Of a DNA stretch of 64,000 nucleotides, positions 16,794 to 24,567 are shown piece by piece. The stretch's first letter is position 1; each line of letters starts with the position of its first letter. The DNA is from UBA5066 sp046331465 (GTDB taxonomy: Bacteria > Acidobacteriota > Thermoanaerobaculia > UBA5066), in contig JAXLQV010000001.1 of assembly GCA_046331465.1 (NCBI GenBank), positions 1,488,001 to 1,552,000 of the forward strand. Reading direction: 5' to 3'. The notes beneath the pieces were generated by a model that was not told where the DNA came from, did no database searches, and worked only from the letters and a program-made list of their open reading frames with translations. Made by a program: the position numbers and the translations under genes.

Positions 16794-16865
16794 ATGCGGG
16801 AACCGGCGCTCCGATCGAACCGAGCCGCCTCCGCCCCCGGGCGGGCGGCGGGAGAGGCCGCGTGA
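16794..16865 (+). CDS. Short leader ORF coupled to the kinase gene (23 aa)
   Basis: An ATG at 16794 has a strong ribosome binding site (GGAGG at 16781-16785). It opens a 23-codon frame, MREPALRSNR..., rich in Ala, Arg and Gly. Its TGA overlaps the GTG start of the kinase gene as GTGA. The kinase itself has no Shine-Dalgarno sequence of its own, so translation probably depends on reading this leader. No peptide function is evident. A TAGACT element at 16758-16763 could be the -10 box. Confidence 0.55.
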   Translation: MREPALRSNRAASAPGRAAGEAA

Positions 16866-18811
16866 GCTCCTCCGCGCCGGGGTCGCGGCGGAGGCGGGGC
16901 CCGAGGTCGCTCCGTGAGGCGCGTGCGCTCCTCGGGCGCGCGGCGCAGGAGATCGCCGCGGCTCCGGCCGCCTGGATCCAGGTCGTCGACCGGACGCGCG
17001 CCGAGCTCGGGCGCCCGCCGCTCCCTCCCGACTCCGTCCGCGCGACGGGCTTCTCGCTCCTCTCGGCCGAGGAGGCGGGGCGCCCGGCGCTCCTGCCTCT
17101 CGAGCGGCTCGAGCCGCTCGGTAAGGGGGGGATGAACACGGTCTCCCGCTCGGTCGACCTCCTCGCGGGGCGCCCGCTCGTCGTGAGGCGGCTCATCCCG
17201 GCCGAGTCGGCCGTCGAGGAGGAGATGCGGCGGAAGCGGAACGAGCTCGTGCGGGTCCGCCTCTCGGTCCTGCACCGGCACCCGGTCCTCCAGCGCTTCT
17301 GGGGGAGCGGCGTCGTCGACGGCGAGGCGTGCGAGCTCTTCGACTTCGCGCCGGGGACGACGCTCGCCCGGCACGTCAAGGAGCGGGGACTCACCTACGG
17401 CGCCCTCCTCGACCTCGCCTGGCACGGGGCGCGCGGGCTCCTCCACCTCTCGCGCCACGGCCTCGTCCACGGCGACGTGAAGCCCGAGAACTTCTGCGTC
17501 GACGAGCGGCGGACGGGGGAAGGCGGGCGTCTCCGCGTGAGCCTCATCGACTTCGACATCGTCTCCACGGTCGACGAGCAGCTCTACCAGTACCGGCTCT
17601 CGAACACGCTCGACGGCACGCTCCCGTACATGCCGCCCGAGAACTTCGTCCAGGCGACTCCCGAGGACGACGAGGAGTGCCGGCGGATGGTCCTCACGAA
17701 GGACGTCTACGCCCTCGGGATGACGCTCGTCCGCGTCGTGAACGGCCGGTTCCCGGAGGCCTTCTACACGAGCATGACGTCGCTCGTGCAGAAGAAGGAG
17801 CGGCTGGAGGAGGTCCCGATCACCCTCCCGGCGTCGCTCCCCGAGGCGCTCCGGAACCTCGTCCTCTCGATGTGCGCGACCGACTGGAGGTCGCGGCCTC
17901 CGCTGCCGGTCGTCGTCCGGACGCTCGAGGCGATCCGCAGGTCGGCGACGGAGGAGGAGAGGGCGCGGCTCGTCGCCGCCCCGCGCGTCGAGGTCCTCCC
18001 GGAGGCGCCTCCCGAGGTCGTGGAGGAGATGGTCGGGCCGTACCGGCTCGTGAACGCGTCGTTCGCGGCGAGGACCCCGGGCGACGGGCAGGTCCGGCCG
18101 CTCGCCGAGCTCCACGACCCGTTCGGCCGGAGGCTCGTCGGCGTGCCGTACGAGTTCCGGACGGCGAAGGAGGAGGAGGCGTTCTACGAGGAGCGCCGCG
18201 ACCTGCTCCGCGACCTGAACGCGGTCCGCCTGAGACACCCCGAGCTCTTCCCGGGGAGCTTCCGGGACCTCGTGAGGCAGGGCGTCGGCGACGACCTCTT
18301 CCTCGTCTGGATCGTCCGCCCGCTCCTCGACGACGCGATCGACCTCGACGCCTACCTCGCCCGCGAGCGCCCCGACGCCTCGCTCCGCGAGAGGGTCTCG
18401 ATCCTCCGCCGCGTCGCCGAGGCCCTCGCGGCCCTCGAGGAGGCGGGCTACACCCTCGCCGCGCTCCGGCCGCAGCTCGTCTTCTTCGTTCCGCCTCCGC
18501 CGGAGGGGAGCGCCGAGCCGACGCCGACCCAGTCGGGCCTGACGAGGCCCGTCGCGGCGCTCTTCGACATCCCGGCGACGTCCTCCGGCCGGCGCTTCCG
18601 CCAGGAGCTGATGGGGACCGCCTCGGCCGTGAAGGTGACGCCGGAGTCGACGGGGCGCGTCGTCTCGGGCTTCTTCGACGTCGCGGCGCGGATGCGCGTG
18701 CTCGCGACGCTCCAGGGGGCCGAGAAGGACGCCCTCCTCCAGATCAGCGACGCGCAGAGCTGGGCCGAGAGGGTCGACCTCCTCCGCTGGATCGAGACCC
18801 GGCTGCGCTGA
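16862..18811 (+). CDS. Ser/Thr kinase-like protein with a second degenerate kinase unit
   Basis: A 649-residue protein. Residues 80-345 form a protein-kinase fold: glycine loop LGKGGMNTV (86-94), catalytic loop HGDVKPEN (203-210, catalytic Asp205), and DFD (230-232) instead of DFG. The usual VAIK lysine appears to be Arg109 (LVVRRL), so phosphotransfer may be weak or unconventional. Residues 390-600 look like a second, degenerate kinase: a start at GPYRLV, a loop near 530-540 (TLAALRPQL) where the HRD catalytic residues are lost, and FDIP at 568-571 in the DFG position. No membrane segment is visible, so it is cytosolic. Translation starts at GTG 16862, coupled to the leader ORF. Confidence 0.75.
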   Translation: MSSSAPGSRRRRGPRSLREARALLGRAAQEIAAAPAAWIQVVDRTRAELGRPPLPPDSVRATGFSLLSAEEAGRPALLPLERLEPLGKGGMNTVSRSVDLLAGRPLVVRRLIPAESAVEEEMRRKRNELVRVRLSVLHRHPVLQRFWGSGVVDGEACELFDFAPGTTLARHVKERGLTYGALLDLAWHGARGLLHLSRHGLVHGDVKPENFCVDERRTGEGGRLRVSLIDFDIVSTVDEQLYQYRLSNTLDGTLPYMPPENFVQATPEDDEECRRMVLTKDVYALGMTLVRVVNGRFPEAFYTSMTSLVQKKERLEEVPITLPASLPEALRNLVLSMCATDWRSRPPLPVVVRTLEAIRRSATEEERARLVAAPRVEVLPEAPPEVVEEMVGPYRLVNASFAARTPGDGQVRPLAELHDPFGRRLVGVPYEFRTAKEEEAFYEERRDLLRDLNAVRLRHPELFPGSFRDLVRQGVGDDLFLVWIVRPLLDDAIDLDAYLARERPDASLRERVSILRRVAEALAALEEAGYTLAALRPQLVFFVPPPPEGSAEPTPTQSGLTRPVAALFDIPATSSGRRFRQELMGTASAVKVTPESTGRVVSGFFDVAARMRVLATLQGAEKDALLQISDAQSWAERVDLLRWIETRLR

Positions 18812-18841
18812 CGGCGGCGGCCGGCGCCGGCCGGCCCGGTC

Positions 18842-18861
18842 CCGCGGGCGGGCGCCCGCGG
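18842..18861 (+). terminator. GC hairpin downstream of the kinase gene
   Basis: CCGCGGGCG (18842-18850) and CGCCCGCGG (18853-18861) are exact complements, just after a second palindrome built on GCCGGCGCCGGC. There is no U-tract. It probably marks the 3' end of the WD40-kinase unit. Confidence 0.35.
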
Positions 18862-18900
18862 TCGATGACGTTACCCCGGCGTCCCGGTCCTCCCGCAGGA

Positions 18901-18990
18901 GAAAGGAGGATGGAAGGGAACTGGTGTGGACCTTGTTGGAAGGGAACAGGAGCGGAAAAGTGTGAGGAAGGACTGGAAGGGACTCCTCCG
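18901..18990. repeat. Purine-rich stretch with three copies of TGGAAGGGA
   Basis: Between the convergent kinase and NHLP genes lies an unusually purine-rich, lower-GC segment. TGGAAGGGAAC occurs at 18911-18921 and 18937-18947, and TGGAAGGGAC at 18974-18983. I see no reliable gene in it. The composition differs from both flanking genes. Confidence 0.6.
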
Positions 18991-19028
18991 CAAGGTCCGG
19001 GAGCCGGGGCAGCGATCGATCGGCGTGG

Positions 19029-19292
19029 TCACGTGGGCCTCCCGGCGCTCTTCCGCTCCGGTACCGGGGCGCGGAGGCTCGCCTTCTGGAGGCGCGGGTC
19101 GAGGTCGTCGGCGAACCGGTCGAGCGTGCGAGGGTCGAGGGTGACGAGGGCCGCGACCTCGGCCCGCGTCAGCTCGATCCCCCGGTCGCAGAGGCCGCGG
19201 ACGACCCTTTCGGGGTCGCCCCGGAAGTCGCGGCGGAAGTCCTCGTCCGTGACGAGCCTTCCGACGATCCGTTCCACGCTGGCTTGCGACAT
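19029..19292 (-). CDS. Os1348/NHLP-clan small protein
   Basis: An 87-residue protein that resembles the Os1348 family of the nitrile-hydratase-leader-peptide (NHLP) clan. It begins with an SVERIVGRLVTDEDFRRDF helix, then a block with the DPERVVRGL spacing, ELTRAEVAALVTLDP, and ends with a DPRL segment. NHLP-clan proteins serve as RiPP precursors in some clusters, but many Os1348 members stand alone with unknown role. No modifying cyclase, radical SAM enzyme or transporter dedicated to a peptide is next to it. The 18-residue basic tail after DPRLQKA has no obvious GG or core-peptide signature. The ATG is at 19292, with a weak GAGAG upstream. Confidence 0.75.
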   Translation of the reverse strand: MSQASVERIVGRLVTDEDFRRDFRGDPERVVRGLCDRGIELTRAEVAALVTLDPRTLDRFADDLDPRLQKASLRAPVPERKSAGRPT

Positions 19293-19520
19293 CCGGTTTC
19301 TCTCTCGCTTCCCCCTTTACAACATCCGTGCCACGAGGACCCTGGGGCCCGCCCGCGGCATCGGCCCGCGCCGTTGCCGGACCGCGCGGCGCGGGTCGCG
19401 CCGGGACGCCGTCGCAGCGGTGCGGGGATCGCGTCACTCTGTAGAATTCGCGGCATCGCGAACCGGCGGGTGGCCGGGGCTCCGAGGCCCGCCCGAGCCC
19501 CCCCGCGCGAAGGAGGAACC

Positions 19521-20159
19521 GTGACCGTGAAGACGATCCGCGCTCTCGCCGTCGTGGGGGCCTGCGCCCTCGTCCTCTCCACCGGCTGCTTCCGGAAGAA
19601 GGAGCAGCCCGAGTCGGAGGGGCAGGAGCTGTCGAAAAACCCGATCGCGGCGTTCGGGCAGATCGCCGACGCCGCGAAGAAGATGGAACAGGCCGCCAAG
19701 GAATCGCAGGACATGAAGCCCGTCGAGCCGATCCACTTCTCGAAGCTCATCGAGCTCCTGCCAAAGGCGCCGGCCGGCTGGACCGCGGACGGAGAGCCCC
19801 GCGGCGAGACGACGAACGCGATGGGGTTCAAGGTCTCGATGGCCGAGCAGAGCTTCTCGCAGGAAGGGAAGAGCCTGCACGTGAAGGTCACCGACGGCGC
19901 CTACAACGCGCCTCTCTACACGGTGATCACGATGGCGTCGCAGTTTGCCCGGGAGTCGACGGAAGGCTGGGAGAAGGGGGTCACTTTCGACGGCAACCCG
20001 GGCGTCGAGAAGTGGCGGAAGGACGGCGGCGACTGCGACCTGACCGTCGTCGTCGGCAAGCGCTACCTCGTGGAGATCGACGGCTCGGGGGTCACCCCCG
20101 AGATCGTCCACGGGGTCTGGGGCTCGGTCGACCGGGCGAAGCTCGCCGGGCTGAAGTGA
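19521..20159 (+). CDS. Predicted lipoprotein of unknown function
   Basis: A 212-residue protein with a lipoprotein signal: positively charged start, hydrophobic core ALAVVGACALVL, and the lipobox LSTGC near residue 22. It should be anchored by a lipid in the envelope. The mature part has a charged linker (EQPESEGQEL) and a helical KKMEQAAKESQ stretch, then a mixed alpha/beta domain with no signature I recognise. AGGAGG sits 4 nt before the GTG at 19521; a second in-frame GTG at 19527 is possible. The gene ends 7 bp before alanine dehydrogenase on the same strand and probably shares its transcript. Confidence 0.8.
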   Translation: MTVKTIRALAVVGACALVLSTGCFRKKEQPESEGQELSKNPIAAFGQIADAAKKMEQAAKESQDMKPVEPIHFSKLIELLPKAPAGWTADGEPRGETTNAMGFKVSMAEQSFSQEGKSLHVKVTDGAYNAPLYTVITMASQFARESTEGWEKGVTFDGNPGVEKWRKDGGDCDLTVVVGKRYLVEIDGSGVTPEIVHGVWGSVDRAKLAGLK

Positions 20160-20166
20160 GGCGCGC

Positions 20167-21264
20167 GTGACGAACATCGGGATCCCGAAGGAGTGCCGCC
20201 CCGACGAGTTCCGGGTCGGCGTCTCGCCGGTCGGCGTGAGGATGCTGAAGGGGGCCGGGCACGCCTGTTTCGTGGAGAGCGGGGCCGGGAACGGCTCGGG
20301 CTTCCCCGACGAGCAGTACCGGCAGGCCGGGGCGACGATCGTCCACTCGGCCGAGGAGGCGTGGCGCCGCGCGGACCTCGTCCTGAAGGTGAGCCGCCCG
20401 ACGATGCAGGAGCTCGACTGGCTCCAGCCGGGGAAGGCGCTGATGGGGTACCTCTACCTCGCGGCGGCGCACCCGGGGAAGGTCGACGTCCTCCTCGAGA
20501 AGAAGGTCTCCGCGATCGCCTACGAGCAGATCCAGCTCCCCGACGGCTCGCTCCCCGTCCTCAAGCCGCTCAGCCAGATCGGCGGGCGGATGGCGGCGCA
20601 GGTCGCCGCGCGCCTCCTCCAGAACGACGCGGGCGGGCACGGCCGGCTCATCGGCGGCGTCGCCGGGGTCCCGCCGGCGGAGGTCGTCGTCCTCGGCGCG
20701 GGCGTCGCCGGCGAGGCGGCGGCGCGCGCCTTCCTCGGGATGGGGGCCCACGTGACGGTCCTCGACCGGGACCTCTCGCGCCTCCAGACGCTCGACGAGT
20801 TCCTCTCCGGGAAGCTCGTCACCGTCGTCGCGCACCCGTTCCACGTCGCCCGCGCGGCGGAGTACGCCGACGTCCTCGTCGGCGCGGTCATGGTGCCGGG
20901 CGAGAGGTCTCCCCACGTCCTGACGCGCGCGATGCTCCGGAAGATGAAGCCGGGGGCGCTCTTCATCGACCTCTCGATCGACCAGGGAGGGTGCGCCGAG
21001 ACGTCGCGCCCGACGACCCACGAGGCGCCGACCTACGTCGAGGACGGCGTCGTCCACTGCTGCATCCCGAACCTCGGCGGCGTCGTCGCGCGGACCTCGA
21101 CGCACGCCTTCCTCAACGCGGCGGCCCCGTGGATCGAGCGGGTCGTCGTCCAGGGCGTGGAGGCCGCCGCCGCGGCGGACCCCGCGCTCGCGCACGGAGT
21201 CGTCACGCACGCGGGCGAGCTCCGGAACTTCCGGCGGGTCTCCTACACGCGGCCCGCCGACTGA
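20167..21264 (+). CDS. ald: Alanine dehydrogenase
   Basis: A 365-residue NAD-dependent alanine dehydrogenase, which converts L-alanine to pyruvate and ammonia reversibly. The N-terminal substrate-binding block NIGIPKE...EFRVGVSP and the Rossmann motif VVVLGAGVAGEAAARAF near residue 180 are clear. DLSIDQGGCAETS and the later GVVHCCIPNLGG block match the family core. Length equals the usual 360-375. The GTG start at 20167 is only 7 bp from the lipoprotein stop. It is cytosolic. The nearby CoA-transferase suggests fermentative or amino-acid-derived carbon use. Confidence 0.93.
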   Translation: MTNIGIPKECRPDEFRVGVSPVGVRMLKGAGHACFVESGAGNGSGFPDEQYRQAGATIVHSAEEAWRRADLVLKVSRPTMQELDWLQPGKALMGYLYLAAAHPGKVDVLLEKKVSAIAYEQIQLPDGSLPVLKPLSQIGGRMAAQVAARLLQNDAGGHGRLIGGVAGVPPAEVVVLGAGVAGEAAARAFLGMGAHVTVLDRDLSRLQTLDEFLSGKLVTVVAHPFHVARAAEYADVLVGAVMVPGERSPHVLTRAMLRKMKPGALFIDLSIDQGGCAETSRPTTHEAPTYVEDGVVHCCIPNLGGVVARTSTHAFLNAAAPWIERVVVQGVEAAAAADPALAHGVVTHAGELRNFRRVSYTRPAD

Positions 21265-21286
21265 GACAGGAAGCGAACGGACCAAC

Positions 21287-22591
21287 ATGAGCTGGCTCCA
21301 CAACTACCACGACCGGATCGTCAGCGCCGAAGAGGCGGTCCAGTCGGTCAAGTCCGGCGACCGCGTCTACCTGACGGGGAACTGCTCCGTCCCTCAGGTC
21401 CTCATGAAGGCGCTCATCGGCCGGGCGCCGTCGCTGACGGACGTCGAGGTCTGCCACATCCTGACCCTCGGAAAGACCCCCTACGCCGACCCGGCTTTCG
21501 CCGGGCACCTCCGCGTGAACACCCTCTTCATCGGCGAGGGCGTGCGCGCGGCCGTCAACGAGGGGCGCGCGGACTTCACCCCGGTCCGCCTCTCCGAGGT
21601 CCCGCAGCTCTTCACGGAAGGGATCCTCCCGATCGACGTCGCGTTCATCCACGTCACGCCGCCCGACGAGCACGGCTTCTGCTCCTACGGGGTCGAGGTC
21701 TCGACGAACCGCTCCGCCGCCCAGTCGGCGAAGCTCGTCATCGCCGAGCTGAACCCGCGGATGCCCCGGACGCTCGGCGACGCGTTCATCCACATCAGCC
21801 GCATCCACAAGATCGTGCCGGTCGACTACCCGATCTTCGAGATGACGATGGGGACCCCGTCGGAGCTGTCGATGCGGATCGGCAAGCACGTCGCCGGCCT
21901 CATCGAGGACGGCTCGACGATGCAGATGGGGATCGGCGCGATCCCCGACGGCGTCCTCTACTACCTGAAGGACAAGAAGGACCTCGGGATCCACACGGAG
22001 ATGTTCTCGGACGGGGTCGTCGACCTCTACGAGAAGGGCGTCGTCACCGGCGAGAAGAAGACGATCCACCGCGGGAAGATGGTGGCGGGCTTCCTCATCG
22101 GCTCGAAGCGGCTCTACGACTTCGTCGACAACAACCCGGTCGTCGAGATGCGGCCGACCGAGTACGTCAACGACCCGTACGTCATCCGGCAGAACGACAG
22201 GATGGTCGCGATCAACTCGGCGATCGAGGTCGACCTGACGGGACAGGTCTGCGCCGACTCGATCGGTACCCGGCTCTACTCGGGAGTCGGCGGGCAGCTC
22301 GACTTCATCCGCGGGGCGGCCCGGTCGCGGGGCGGCAAGCCGATCATCGGCCTCCCCTCGAGCGGCGACGGGAAGGACGGGGCGCGCTTCTCGCGCATCG
22401 TCCCGACGATCAAGGCGGGGGCGGGCGTCGTCACGACCCGCTACGACGTCCACTACGTCGCCACGGAGCACGGCGTCGCGAACCTCTACGGGAAGACGAT
22501 CCGCCAGCGGGCCAAGGCGCTCATCGACGTCGCGCACCCCGACTTCCGGGCGGAGCTCGAGCGGAAGGCGATCGAGCTGAAGTACATCTGA
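21287..22591 (+). CDS. Acetyl-CoA hydrolase/transferase family CoA-transferase
   Basis: A 434-residue family I CoA-transferase, close in length and motif to 4-hydroxybutyrate or butyryl-CoA:acetate CoA-transferases (AbfT/Cat2 type). The catalytic glutamate lies in the motif GIHTEMFSDG, and the oxyanion loop resembles GIGAIPDGVL. It would move CoA between acetate and another short-chain acid; the exact acids are not readable from sequence. It is cytosolic, with an ATG start at 21287. It follows alanine dehydrogenase by 22 bp and ends before a good hairpin terminator. The two genes may act together in fermentation of amino acids. Confidence 0.9.
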   Translation: MSWLHNYHDRIVSAEEAVQSVKSGDRVYLTGNCSVPQVLMKALIGRAPSLTDVEVCHILTLGKTPYADPAFAGHLRVNTLFIGEGVRAAVNEGRADFTPVRLSEVPQLFTEGILPIDVAFIHVTPPDEHGFCSYGVEVSTNRSAAQSAKLVIAELNPRMPRTLGDAFIHISRIHKIVPVDYPIFEMTMGTPSELSMRIGKHVAGLIEDGSTMQMGIGAIPDGVLYYLKDKKDLGIHTEMFSDGVVDLYEKGVVTGEKKTIHRGKMVAGFLIGSKRLYDFVDNNPVVEMRPTEYVNDPYVIRQNDRMVAINSAIEVDLTGQVCADSIGTRLYSGVGGQLDFIRGAARSRGGKPIIGLPSSGDGKDGARFSRIVPTIKAGAGVVTTRYDVHYVATEHGVANLYGKTIRQRAKALIDVAHPDFRAELERKAIELKYI

Positions 22592-22619
22592 CGAGCTCCC
22601 CGCGCGGAGCGGGCCGGGG

Positions 22620-22655
22620 GGGCCGTCCGGCGGGAGCCGGGCGGCCCTCCTGTTT
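22620..22655 (+). terminator. Hairpin terminator after the CoA-transferase gene
   Basis: GGGCCGTCCGGC (22620-22631) pairs with GCCGGGCGGCCC (22636-22647) as a 12-bp stem with one U-G wobble and a 4-nt loop. TCCTGTTT follows. It separates the gene from the convergent exporter operon. Confidence 0.65.
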
Positions 22656-23353
22656 CAGGCCCGCCCGTTGCGCTCGTCCGAGCGGATCCTCCCGTCGACC
22701 ATCGTGAGGACGCGGTCGCACCGCGCGGCGATCCGCTCGTCGTGCGTGACGACGAGGAACGCGGTCCGGTGCATCGCCGAGACGCGGCGGAGGAGCTCGA
22801 AGACCTGCGCCCCCGACTCGGTGTCGAGGTTCCCGGTCGGCTCGTCGGCGAGGACGAGCGGAGGCTCGAGGACGAGGGCGCGCGCGACGGCGACGCGCTG
22901 CTGCTGGCCCCCGGAGAGCTTCGTGGCGCGGTAGCCCGCGCGGTCGGCGAGGCCGATCTCCGAGAGGAGCGCGAACGCGCGCTCGCGCATCCCCTTCTCC
23001 TCGCGGCCGTGCGCGGCGAGCATCGGCATCATCACGTTCTCGAGCGCGGTGAACTCCGGCAGGAGGTGGTGGAACTGGAAGACGAAGCCGAGGGTCCGCC
23101 CGCGGAACGCGCTCCGCTCGTCGTCCGTCAGCGCGGAGGTGTCGCGCCCCGCGAGGACGATCCGGCCCGACGTGGGGCGGTCGAGGAGGCCGAGGAGGTT
23201 CAGGAGCGTGCTCTTCCCGGAGCCCGAGGGGCCGACGAGGGCCGTGAACTCGGCGGGGTGGAGGTCGAGGTCGATCCCGTGGAGCACCTCCGTGACGACC
23301 TCGACGCCGAAGGACTTCGTCACGCCCTCGAGGCGGACGAGCGGCTCAGCCAT
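22655..23353 (-). CDS. ABC transporter ATP-binding protein (LolD/MacB-type)
   Basis: A 232-residue ATPase of the LolD/MacB/DevA class. Walker A is GPSGSGKST near residue 40, the Q-loop is in FVFQFHHLLPEF, the signature is LSGGQQQR near 147, and Walker B plus catalytic Glu is VLADEPTG near 170. It energises the adjacent permease. Order of transcription is membrane fusion protein, permease, ATPase, the layout of MacAB- or DevBCA-like exporters rather than Lol alone. It overlaps the end of the permease gene by 8 bp. Confidence 0.92.
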   Translation of the reverse strand: MAEPLVRLEGVTKSFGVEVVTEVLHGIDLDLHPAEFTALVGPSGSGKSTLLNLLGLLDRPTSGRIVLAGRDTSALTDDERSAFRGRTLGFVFQFHHLLPEFTALENVMMPMLAAHGREEKGMRERAFALLSEIGLADRAGYRATKLSGGQQQRVAVARALVLEPPLVLADEPTGNLDTESGAQVFELLRRVSAMHRTAFLVVTHDERIAARCDRVLTMVDGRIRSDERNGRA

Positions 23354-24566
23354 AGCGGATGACGTCGGCCGGGTCGAGGGAGGCCGCGCGGCGCGCGGGC
23401 GCGACGGCCGCGAGGAGGCCGGTGACGGTGGCGACGGCGGCGGCCCCGAGGAAGAGGCCCGCGGAGAGGTTCACGGGGAACGTCGGGGAGCCGTCGGGGT
23501 TCCTCGCGAGGCTCGCGAAGAAGTGCGAGAGCCCGACGCCGATGGCGATGCCGACGAGAGAGCCGGTCAGGCCGAGGACGCCTCCCTGCACGAGGAAGAT
23601 CCGGAGGACCTGGGCCTTGCGCGTCCCCATCGCCATGAGGATCCCGATCTCGCGCGACTTCTGGACGACGGAGACGACGAGGACGCTCGCGATCCCGAGG
23701 GCGACCGCGACGACCACGAAGAACTGGATCATCCAGCTCGAGGCGCTCTGCGAGCGGAGTCCGACGAGGAGCTGGCGGTTCAGCTTCATCCAGCTGTCGG
23801 CCGTCAGGCCCGTGCGCGCCGTGATCTCGGCGGCGACGGTCTCGGCGGAGAAGATCTCGTCGACCTTCAGCTCGATCGTCGAGATGCCGCCCGCGAGGTC
23901 GAGGAGCGTCTGGGCCGCGCGGAGGGAGACGAAGACCCAGCGCTCGTTGAGGTCCTTGTTCCCGACGTCGAAGATCCCCGCGACGAGGAAGACGTCGGAG
24001 CGGCCGATGGGCGTCTCGAGGCGGACCTTGTCCCCGACCGTCACCCCGAGGTCCGCGGCGAGCTCGACGCCGAGGACGGCGTTCGTGGCGTCGACCCGGA
24101 ACTCGCCGGAGGTCATCCTCGGGGACATGTCGATGATCTGCCGGAAGCTCGCGGGCTCGATCCCCCGGAGGGAGACGGAGCGGTTCGCGAGGCCGCGGAG
24201 GGCGAACGCGGCTCCCGCGACGGTCGGGGAGGCGGCCTTCACGCGCGGCAGGGAGCGGAGGAGGTCGAGCGTCTGGGGCCAGCCGACGATGGAGCGGAGA
24301 CGCTGCGCCGGCTGCTCGAGGCGCGGGGCGACGACCTCGCCGGGGGAGGGCTTCGCGATCGGCCGGACGACGTCCTCCGGCGCCCGGACGACGACGTGCG
24401 CCTGGGTGCCGAGCGTCCGCTCGATGAGCGACTCCTGGAGCCCGCCGATGAGCGCCGAGAGAAAGACGATCACGCCGACGCCGACCCCGATCCCCGAGAG
24501 GATCAGGTGCGTCTGCGTGTGCCCTTCCTTCAGGAAGCGGAGCGCGACGAGGACCTCGAACGGCAC
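23346..24566 (-). CDS. ABC transporter permease (FtsX/LolE/DevC-like)
   Basis: A 406-residue permease with one N-terminal helix (residues 20-42), a large periplasmic domain of about 215 residues and three C-terminal helices. This is the topology of the MacB_PCD/FtsX superfamily. The loop SREIGILMAMGTRKAQVLRIF before the second helix is the usual family signature. The start is GTG at 24566, one base from the stop of the fusion-protein gene. It most likely moves lipids, lipoproteins or peptides from the inner membrane outward together with its HlyD-like partner. Confidence 0.9.
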   Translation of the reverse strand: MPFEVLVALRFLKEGHTQTHLILSGIGVGVGVIVFLSALIGGLQESLIERTLGTQAHVVVRAPEDVVRPIAKPSPGEVVAPRLEQPAQRLRSIVGWPQTLDLLRSLPRVKAASPTVAGAAFALRGLANRSVSLRGIEPASFRQIIDMSPRMTSGEFRVDATNAVLGVELAADLGVTVGDKVRLETPIGRSDVFLVAGIFDVGNKDLNERWVFVSLRAAQTLLDLAGGISTIELKVDEIFSAETVAAEITARTGLTADSWMKLNRQLLVGLRSQSASSWMIQFFVVVAVALGIASVLVVSVVQKSREIGILMAMGTRKAQVLRIFLVQGGVLGLTGSLVGIAIGVGLSHFFASLARNPDGSPTFPVNLSAGLFLGAAAVATVTGLLAAVAPARRAASLDPADVIRYG

Positions 24567-24567
24567 G

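Noticed and set aside
18910..19090. Plus-strand frame starting MEGNWCGPCWKG, with a thioredoxin-like WCGPC
   Set aside because: The motif is at the extreme N-terminus with no thioredoxin fold around it. The GGAGG abuts the ATG with no spacing. The frame runs antisense into the NHLP gene and becomes Arg/Ser-rich.
22620..22647. Hairpin as an operator for the exporter operon
   Set aside because: It lies at the 3' end of both convergent units, is followed by TCCTGTTT on the plus strand, and is better explained as a terminator.
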